Source: Ramazzottius varieornatus | Taxonomy: Eukaryota > Tardigrada > Eutardigrada > Parachela > Ramazzottiidae | NCBI GenBank assembly: GCA_001949185.1 | Contig: BDGG01000002.1 | Span: 8,603,990 to 8,667,989 of the forward strand | Direction of reading: 5' to 3' | DNA: 64,000 nucleotides | Shown here: positions 56,340 through 64,000 of the stretch, piece after piece | How positions within the stretch are numbered: the stretch's first letter is position 1 | Layout of the letters: each line of letters opens with the position of its first letter | Notes under the pieces: model-generated | What the model was told of the DNA's origin: nothing | The model's input: the letters and a program-made list of their open reading frames with translations, nothing else | Databases searched by the model: none | Program-made: the position numbers and the translations under genes

Positions 56340-57902
56340 CGACAAGAAGCCAAGACGACAGAAAACCTTCCTTGACATGTAGATCCAGACCTCATTCCAA
56401 TTAAATGATAGTCGCCTGATAAAATCAGTAGCCATGTACCGCCCAGATTCTTATGTCACTTCCGCTTCCTGTTGTATTTTCCAGGATATTTTTGAGCCGG
56501 TTAAGGCTGTCACAGTTGATAGAGGAAGCTCTTCTCTATCTTTCTACCGTTTCGGTTTCGGAATTGAGGCTGGAGGAGAGGCTTAATCCCCTCGCGAGTG
56601 CCACTTACGTACAAGACGATGATATCGGTTCGGCTCTCTACGTCGGGACCATACATGCCATTACCCAGCTGCAAGGGTACCAAAAACATTATTGGGATCA
56701 CCTCGGTCACTAAATAGACAGCAACTCGACTGCGAAACCGTGTATGACTGGGTGTCAGGCTAGGCGTTACTCTTGGTTAGCTCCTCACTTCATTATCAAT
56801 AACAGCGTGCTGGCTCCTGAACGCCAGATACGACCAGAAGTAGTTTACGTTGCGCAGTTGATTTTAAGCCCGATCCGTAAGCATGGAATTCTGGGAGAAG
56901 TTCTGCCAGCGGAAAAGACTCTTCCTTTCAGCCTGAGGTACGCCATGCAAGGGTGGACGCTGCTCAAAGCGCACGAGATGATTTACAGGTTTGCTGTGAG
57001 CAGTCTAATCTGCGAACGAAAGCCAGCTACGTTTCACTCATTGGAACGGCATGACTTCGGTGACATCGAACATGGATAACCGTTGAAAGCTCCTCAAAGC
57101 CATTCGTGAAACTGTCAACGTCCATCTTGGTGCCGAAGCAGACAATGGTTTTCTCGCAGTCATCAACGAACCAGGAAAGGAGACTGTCTCTCGTTCACGT
57201 CGAAACACATCGTCCAGCCAGAAACTAACTTCATCTACTTGGGTACAGTTGATAACCTGTTCGTCATGCGGGTTGATTCTCTCGAGCTGCTTTTTCGCTA
57301 CGTGGATCGGTTGTACGAACGCGTCCAAGCTTTCATGCGAGTCTCGGAGATCTGCCATCTGCCCACGAACCAACTGCTCGCATTCAGCTCTCGAGAAGTT
57401 TACAACCTCTTTGACCAGATGATTGCGGCTAGTCAAATACGCGATACCAACTGATACATCAGCAAAATGTCCAGTGTCGATAGAAACTAATTTTGAGAAA
57501 GCTTAGAACTCGTAAAAACTATCAGGTGCGCCAATACTGTATTGTAGTATCTTTGCTGGGAAAGCTTCAAAAATCAATCTATGAAAAGAGAGAAAAGTAA
57601 AAAGGATCGCGCTAATCTTCAGAAACGTTTTGGCAAAATGTAGATTGTGGAAATTAAAAGTTGTGCAAAAGAGTTTGAAAAACATATTGGCAGCAGTTCC
57701 TCCAATGCCGACACTCTCACATTGAGCACAACAGTAAAAAATACTGTCTCGTTGGTGAGCGAAACGGAATTCTACCAAGTCCCTTCTTACCGTTTGCGGT
57801 TGGAGCGACGCTTTGCTGCTGCGCTCACAAGCTCAATTCTAGCGCTGTTCGATTCGCGCAATGGGCTGGTGGAGGCTGATCGGCGGAGGCCAGAGACGCC
57901 TT
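56340..57902. other. Possible decayed coding region, plus strand, unassigned
   Basis: Successive plus-strand frames have helical, protein-like composition: SQLIEEALLYLSTVSVSELR, FSLRYAMQGWTLLKAHEMIY, then VDNLFVMRVDSLELLFRYVD, RLYERVQAFMRVSEICHLPT. Stops and frame changes separate them. They may be exons of one large gene or a remnant; I do not recognise the protein. The frame 57647-57967 (SYRLRLERRFAAALTSSILA) may belong to it. Confidence 0.3.
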
Positions 57903-59407
57903 TTAACCAGTACGTCTTTTCCGAGTGTTGTCTGAGGCTTGCGGCATTGCGGGTCCCTGACTGCTAGCTTCGTCCTTCTGCCCCTTCTTCGGGCGGCCTC
58001 GTACTTTTACAGCAGGTGCAGCAGCGCTAAGAGCTTCATGCAAAAAACAATGGCGAATACAGAAGCTGTCACGCATACCTAAAGGTGGACCATCCCTTAC
58101 CTCGATACTGCAGAGACTTCCAGTATTTTTTCTGCACATCCAGCACCACTTTGATTTCCTCCACCATTCTATGTACAAACCACAAAAACCACCCATCATA
58201 ACGTTCGGTACAAAATGCGGTAACGTGAATGCCTTACACGTCCGATGGATAGAGGGAGCGTCCATGCGAAGGACTCTCCTCCACAAAGGGAAAGCCCATC
58301 AGAGCGCGCATGACGGCCTCGGAGCATTTCTCCAAGACCTCACGGTTATATTCTCTCTCCAGAGTCAAGACCACCTTACGCCGACCAGGCTATTCAGCAT
58401 GTGCGTCATGTGAAAGTAGGCGGCGGGGCTCAGTCGACAATCACAGAACTCACCCTCGCCCGTCGAATCCACAACACCAAGACGACTTCTGGTGCGAACT
58501 ACAACCAAGCAATATTATGACGAGACGTTTCATTTCCACTATCGTCAGTACAGTATTCACCTCATAAGCCACTGGCCTGACCACTTGCAGGAAGATTGCC
58601 ATGTAGTCGCCGTCAGTCTTGTCGGCACCGACCCACGGGACGTTGATATTAGATCCTTTGCCCTTATGATCGCCCACATGAAAGGCGTTCTTTTGTGGGC
58701 CGGGCGGGTAAAAGTCGTTTCTTAAAGGATTTTCATTCCGCAGGCCCGCACGGTGTATCGAGACATACAGTACCCTGTATCAACAAAGCCAAAGATCCGT
58801 CCGAAATATCAGCCCAACTTTGAATGTGCCACTTGTCATGCGCCCTTGTGGCACTGCGGCTCGATGGTTGGGTTGCCCATGTTGAACGATGTTCAAACAA
58901 GGCGTCACGGTACCTTGGGTCACTATAAAATGCTTCTTGCACACCGTCACCGTGGTGTATGTCCGAAGGGTCTCAGTGACGATAGCCACGTTATTAGCAA
59001 AGCAAACCGGCGGCGTGAGTCTGATGAGCATGGTGTCCCGGAGAGCTAAAATGGCAATTATTCCGTTCAATCTGGCAGAAGAGACAGCACAAGTTTGCTT
59101 TTGACTACCGAATAATGGCGAATCCGTTGGTTGAGCGGTTGCTCATGACTTGGTCGACGACAGCTTGCAGGGCTCCCACAGCGGTTAGGATGGACGATTG
59201 CGAGTACTGAAAGGTGGCGACCACGGTTAGAATTACATGGGAACGAATGGCTGGGCAGTCACGTACCAGGGCAGCGTACAGATCATCGGGCCATCGTTCT
59301 ACAGGAGGAGCATGCTTTTTCTGGTACTCCACCTGTGCCACAAACTGCTGCGGCTCCAGGTACAGAAAGGTGACATACTCTGGCCTGCAAGTGACTATTT
59401 TGAGCAC
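57903..59407 (-). pseudogene. HDAC6-like class II deacetylase, second catalytic domain, broken
   Basis: Fragments in order on the minus strand: PEYVTFLYLEPQQFVAQVEY, FQYSQSSILTAVGALQAVVD, PGHHAHQTHAAG, CFANNVAIVTETL, DIHHGDGVQEAFYSDPR, DHKGKGSNINVPWVGADKTD, GDYMAIFLQVVRPVAYE, APEVVLV, GFDGRG, LSPAAYFHMTHMLNSLVG, VVLTLEREYNREVLEKCSEA, VVLDVQKKYWKSLQ, then a tail with GRPKKG. These are the zinc and catalytic blocks of class II deacetylases in the right order. Frameshifts separate PGHHA...AAG from CFANN, VTETL from DIHHG, VLV from GFD, and LVG from VVL, and the segment before DIHHG is short. HDAC6 deacetylates tubulin and HSP90 in the cytosol. Not functional as read. Confidence 0.75.
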
Positions 59408-60159
59408 ATGATGCTCTTTATCAACGGGTTATAGGCCAATTTCGACTTACGATAGGCAAGCAGCCAGAACCGCCTGCTCAACTGGTTGGACCTAGCACAC
59501 AACAAGATGGTGGCGGGGTGGGACAGAAAGTCACAACAGAGCATTTCTGCGGCACATGGCTTTCACTGCACTGCTAGGTCTTTCCATATGACTTTCCGCT
59601 TTTTGGGGGATTACTTTTGACAACCCTTTTTTAAATATGCAAAGCAACCTTTCTTTGTATGTGTTACTCAACGGTAAGAACGAGCTCTCCGTGTTTTCCA
59701 TCGCCGAACCAAAGCGATTCGATGAGAAGATTGAGAAAACCAGACAGGAGCAGCGCCTAGTGTTGACCAGGGCTTGTTCGCAACTTTTTACCACACAGCC
59801 AGCTACTCTTTTCTTGGAAACCAGCCTTTCTGCAGTACTGCATAGCTTGGGCTACAAATCGAAGGCAGTAACCCCGGGAAGAAACGAACGCTGATTTCGT
59901 ACGAAGAAAGTTTTGCGAATTACACGGTGGTGCGTAGCGCTTTTCTGTGTGCCAGTTCACTGAGGAAACAACTTTTTGGCTGCTTCTTCTCACTTGATCG
60001 AGAGGGCAAATACACTGAGTCCCATATTTATCTTTCCCCCCCCCCCGTACATCTATTCAAAAATTCATAACTTATTTTGAAGTAACCCGATTTTAGTACC
60101 TCGAACGTCTTTAGGAGGATGGATTTGTTATCTTCACCACGACTTGACTTCCGTGCGAT
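59408..60159. other. Linker between the two HDAC domains, no certain exon
   Basis: On the minus strand VQPVEQAVLAACLS before a GTAAGT donor (about 59450-59500) may be the exon preceding PEYVTF. The plus frame 59637-59894 (LSLYVLLNGKNELSVFSIAE) is protein-like but unrecognised. A run of C lies at about 60038-60048. Confidence 0.35.
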
Positions 60160-60757
60160 ACAATCAACTAATCAACTGGTAATAATCAGCCCTGCAGACC
60201 CAAAACAGCGCTGTTTTCGGTTCTGTGCTGCGGAAGCCAGCCATACGTCAGCCGAACAAGCTTATCAATATAGCGTATAGTTCACATCGGGCTTTCGAAC
60301 AAGCGCACGGGAGAATTGTTCGGAGCGTTGTAAAGAAAGTTTCGTTAATGGGCCGATGTGGGTGTTTTGCCGCGCAAAATACACTGCGTTTTGCTGAACT
60401 ATTGGTATCTTCCGTTCTGGATGGCCGACCCGTTCAGAACACAAAGCCTGGTTGACCTTATGGAAGTGGCTATCATTTTAACGTTATTGTGCAGCGCGGA
60501 TGTTGAAGACAAGGCATCCGAAATATTCACCACCGAAAATATCCGAGAACACTGCCTGGTTGACATGATGACAAAACTTTTTCTTCAGAGCTCCAAAAGA
60601 TTCTTCCGTGGGCTTGTTCGAAAGCCCGATATTGACTCTACGTTACGTTGACAAGCTTGTCTTGCTGGCGGATGGCTGGCTTCGGCAGCAACGAGCCGAA
60701 AACAACGCTGTTTTGGGGTCTGCAGAACTGATTTTTGTTAGTTAATTTGTTGATAAG
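60160..60757. mobile_element. Foldback element with about 110-bp terminal inverted repeats
   Basis: The left arm (60160-60266) includes CTGCAGACCCAAAACAGCGC, then TGTTTTCGG and GAAGCCAGCCAT. The right arm (60650-60757), reversed, has CTGCAGACCCCAAAACAGCG, TTGTTTTCGG and GAAGCCAGCCAT, and both extend outwards into AATTAACTAAC/AACTAATCAAC-type sequence. Similarity is about four in five bases. The interior (60270-60645) has overlapping frames but no transposase motif. Confidence 0.7.
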
Positions 60758-61254
60758 ATCGCACGAGAGTCACGTGGTCATGAAAAGGGATCATTGGTCT
60801 CTGCACAGATGTTCGAGATATTAAAATCGGGATACTGTGAGATGAGTTATGATTTGTTCAGTGAAAGTGGGGATGGACATATGAGGCTCAGTGTGAGGGT
60901 GGTTTCTTATGATATACCAAAGTACCCTTCGTTATAATTCGAGGTTTCAAAATTTTCGCTTTCTCCAGGAATACAGGACACGATGTTTTGTGTCATCAGT
61001 TTATAGTTCTTGAATGGGTGAATTTCCACCTAGCTCTCTGCTCGGTCAGTTCTTTTCCAACTGAATCAAACGGCCTTTCTTTAGTACAGTCTTCGACTCT
61101 GATGGCTCGTTGTTTGAATGACCGCTACTGTTTTTGTAGGGCCGCAGTATTCTTTCTTGCGAACTGAGGTCAAAATTTTGAAAAACGAGAGTAACGAAAA
61201 CCGTTTCTGATTATCGACTGAAAGCGGGGTGAGAACTTCCACGCAAGATTTTAT

Positions 61255-61318
61255 AAGAATAATGCGTATTTCATACAAAATTTCTTTGAAAGAATGATGC
61301 GTATTTCAAACAAAATCT
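61255..61318 (+). repeat. Tandem duplication of a 33-bp AT-rich unit
   Basis: GAATAATGCGTATTTCATAC, then AAAATTTCTTTGAAA, is followed at once by GAATGATGCGTATTTCAAAC, then AAAATCTGAAA. Two copies only. Confidence 0.6.
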
Positions 61319-61350
61319 GAAAAAAAGGTCGACCCGGTTCGGAGATACAA

Positions 61351-61940
61351 TTTTTCAAGGGGAAGGCTCCGCACACCACCTCTCACCACCGTAGTCTCCT
61401 AATACCACCTTTCGAATCCAACTCATCACTGCAGTTTACTCCGTACACCACTTTCCAACTAAGGGCCACTACCAATGACTTCGAGCACCACTTTTTGCCA
61501 GATTGGTTCTCATTACTTAGTCTTGGAGAAGAAAGTTAGACCCCGCTTCTATCGTGATTATAAATGGCAAGAAGAGTTTATCCACAGCAGGATCTTTGAG
61601 GATCGTGAGTCCTTCCTGTTCTCTGAACTTGCCAGAACACCGGTAACTCTTTGGTTATAGTGACCGGGCATCGATAACCCACTCTGGTACCAGGACTCCC
61701 CCGACGGCGTGACAGTTGCTCGACCTTTTTACAATTGAAACAGTATAAGAACAACTTCAGCAGTTCTTTTCTTGTGAAAGATGCTCTCTCCGGACAAGAG
61801 TGGTGCGCAGATATATTAAATTCTAATTAATTAACGGTGGTGAACGAAAGATGGTACGTCCAGACAAACGGTGGTGGAAAGGTGGTATCAGGAGACTACG
61901 GTGGTGAGAGGTGGTGGGCGGAGCACTTTTCATTTTTCAA
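61351..61940. mobile_element. Foldback element with GGTGGTGAGAGGTGGTG arms
   Basis: The left arm (61351-61412) contains CACCACCTCTCACCACCGTA, then GTCTCCTAATACCACCTTTC. The right arm (61877-61940) is its inverse: GAAAGGTGGTATCAGGAGAC, TACGGTGGTGAGAGGTGGTG. Few mismatches in the core. The interior repeats GGTGGT/ACCACC motifs (CACCACTTTCC, CACCACTTTTT). No transposase frame. Confidence 0.7.
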
Positions 61941-62004
61941 AGTCATACTTCAAAAGCGCAAGTTCATATGGAAAGACCTAATAGTTTCAAGGTAGTACTG
62001 ACTG

Positions 62005-63640
62005 TTACTGGGGTGCAGGCGTCAAGAAGGCCCTTGGCATGTAAACGATCATGGATGCGGCGGATGCACTCCGGCTGATCCAGCACAGGCCAGCCAACCG
62101 TCTTAGGTAGCACCAGTCCTTGCAGGTGTCGACGGACCTTCGGAGACTGTTCAATTGCGGACGAGCATCTTTTGGCTGGACCTCTTGGAAGCGCAAGCTT
62201 TTCCAGTAGGGCCGTAGGGCGCTGAGCATATTCAGTGCGCTAACCACCACACTAACACATCGTCCATACGTCAGAATCAGGCGGCATGCAATCGTGTAAC
62301 TTTGCCTACGTGGTGCGCCAGCTGCATCAAGCATGACAGTACCTGCGATGTGGCGCACCAAGGCTGGGTAGAATGTGGCAAGGTCGGCCCAGCAGCCTCT
62401 CCAGGGTGCAAAAGGCGCTTTCGGCTAACGACTCCAAACATTAGCCACCCTATAGTTGATCACAAAGAACAGATGCCAGTCCTACTGTAGGTGAATATTC
62501 ATATGCTGACAGTACCTCTAGAATGACGGCCAGTTTTCCTTGAACAAGAGCACACAACATGTGCGTCCAGTGTCCATAGGCAGCCGGCGACACCAGCATT
62601 CGTCCCTCGGGGCACCTAATAGCTGAATCGTACCCGGCAGACACCAAGACAAATTCCGGGTCGAACCAGACCAACCAGAAAAGATATGGTTGTGCCTGAT
62701 GCAATTACCTGTATCGCTTTACGGATACTCCATAGGCGACGCCCGACGGGTAAGATGATCTGCTGGAAAATGGCCAGGCAATCGGCATCGCCCAGTCCCC
62801 TTCCACTCAGCGCAATGTTTACGTTGTATCCCTTTCCTTGGCATTCGCCACTGCGGTCGAAATTACTTTCGGGCAAATGCGGCCAGAATCGTCCGTTCAC
62901 GTACCGATGAATGGAAATCGCCGCCATGCCGCCGCCATGCCGCTGCGTAAGTTTCTTCGCCAAATGCGATTGACGAGATCGATAGCGCTCCCTGCAGCCA
63001 GCAAAGCCACTTCCTCAGAAACCTAGTGAGCAAAAGGCGATTGGACACTTCTTTCACAGCGGACGAATAATCACAAACCTTACGTTGTTGATATAGACCT
63101 CTTCGAACTGCTCCGAGAAAGCTTTGAAGTTGGCAAAGTCCTTCCCTGGATCGCTGGCGCAGCATCGGTTGAGTGTATCAATTAGACTCACGTCCTGCAC
63201 AGCCTCCACATCCTTCCGCGAAGCGAGTCACCCCTGTAGATCGTAAGCGCTCTCCAAACATACGCGGACCAGACACAGATGCGATTCAGAGGTGAAACCT
63301 GCCTATCTTGAAGATTTGACACTCCCCCAGCAGATCACCTGAAGAATACAGTTCTTACCAATTGCATAGCACTTTGATTGCGCACCGAGCAACCAATGTC
63401 AGATTCTGCTGACATTCAACAGATGACACCACTGTATAACATTGTTCTAATACTGGCCATCTTTCCTGAACCCATGACAGACCCTTATCCGGTCCTTCTT
63501 CCAGCCGCCGCATAATGGCACAAGTCCTTTGCGGACGTTCCGCGTGGCGGGGATCCCAGGCGCCAAACTGCCGTTCACTCTGCTCCGCGGTGCCCCGCCA
63601 AACAGGACTTAGTGGAAAACCGTTGGGGAATGGCAATGTC
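62005..63640 (-). pseudogene. HDAC6-like class II deacetylase, first catalytic domain, catalytic core deleted
   Basis: Order on the minus strand: WDPRHAERPQRTCAIMRRLE, FKAFSEQFEEVYINN, VALLAAGSAIDLVNRI, LRSGMAA, ISIHRYVNGRFWPHLPESNF, GYNVNIALSGRGLGDADCLA, IFQQIILPVG, FDPEFVLVSAGYDSAI, RCPEGRMLVSPAAYGHW, GKLAVILE, LESLAESAFCTLERLLGRPC, SALRPYWKSL. This matches HDAC6 domain 1, in particular the Y-D-x-A-I-x-C-P-E-G variant known from invertebrates. Between GMAA and ISIHRY the block that should carry RPPGHHA and DWDVHHGNGTQ (roughly 80 residues, including zinc ligands) is absent, with an 11-bp duplication GGCATGGCGGC at the join. The exon with FDPEF follows a changed segment (GRRLWSIRKAIQ). The domain could not bind zinc. 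Confidence 0.78.
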
Positions 63641-63870
63641 GACCCTCACGTCACGAGCCGATCCGTTATATTATCCGTGTACGTACGTCACACTCATGGA
63701 GCCGTCTCGTAGGAAAATTCGGGTTCGCTTAAAATAACCGAGTCAGTGATCAGCTGATCGTGACGTCAGAGGCGACACATACAATGAAAACGTTTTTTCC
63801 ACTAACTCTTGTTTGCCGGGGCACCGCTGACTCTGCTCGTTGTAGACCAGCCCCGTTTTGCTGGAACAGC
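63575..63870. repeat. Inverted repeat pair upstream of the HDAC remnant
   Basis: GCCCCGCCAAACAGGACTTA, then GTGGAAAACCGTT (from 63592), recurs inverted at about 63788-63835 (reading GCCCCGGCAAACAAGAGTTA, then GTGGAAAAAACGTT). The palindrome GATCAGCTGATC lies near the centre. The left part is also related to 12935-13090. Confidence 0.5.
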
Positions 63871-64000
63871 AAGCAGGACCCCAGCATGCTTGATTGGCTT
63901 CTTGGTTTGTTCAAGCGGTAGTAGGACGCAGCGGTAGCATACCTTGCACGCTCCGGACGCATCGCCTCCATCCTCGGTTATGATCCCACAGAAACGTACA

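Noticed and set aside
56744-57454. Single intact gene on the plus strand
   Set aside because: The frames are interrupted by stops without convincing splice sites. Listed only as a possible decayed coding region.

Overview
Metazoan nuclear DNA. Genes are split by short introns (about 60-300 bp, GT-AG) and the proteins are clearly animal: omega-class glutathione transferases, a BTB-BACK protein, class A GPCR-like receptors, and remnants of ILRUN, Roquin, histone H3, aspartyl-tRNA synthetase and HDAC6. The compact introns, the expanded orphan receptors and the dense decayed Tc1/mariner-type elements suit a small ecdysozoan such as a tardigrade. That assignment is inference; nothing in the window proves the species. 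There is an assembly gap of Ns at 31105-31552.

Layout. 1-6100: a broken ILRUN-like gene and transposon debris (Tc1-like, pogo-like, maT-like DD37D, palindromes). 6389-10205: an omega GST and the C-terminal part of a CCDC186/CCCP-1-like coiled-coil gene, both on the minus strand. 11321-16382: two tandem paralogous 7TM genes, the first a pseudogene and the second intact. 17078-19734: BTB-BACK gene in six exons. 20093-21460: a third receptor of the same family on the minus strand. 23363-24376: an intronless receptor. 25202-26152: second GST. 27101-29460: protein with two PEBP-like domains. 33390-38986: two more receptors, a receptor fragment and nested transposons. 39345-43731: three broken conserved genes in a row (histone H3, Roquin, AspRS). 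43836-46923: unassigned reading frames and a CACTA-like transposase remnant. 49152-50258: third GST, with serine at the catalytic cysteine position. 50444-53733: a small membrane protein and a secreted Cys-rich protein. 54876-56339: pogo-like transposase. 57903-63640: an HDAC6-like tandem-domain gene broken by mutations, with two foldback elements between its catalytic domains.

Intron-exon models for the three GSTs, the BTB gene, receptors B, C and F and the secreted protein were built by hand; exon lengths sum to whole codons in each. Receptors B and C need a small third exon that completes TM7 and the C-tail.

Themes. (1) Transposons sit exactly on gene signals: one TA-flanked MITE supplies the last base of a stop codon, another lies in the GTA of a 5' splice site. 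(2) Conserved single-copy genes are present as broken fragments at unusual density. (3) Receptor and GST families grow by duplication, with a near-identical 117-bp tract suggesting gene conversion between receptors A and B.
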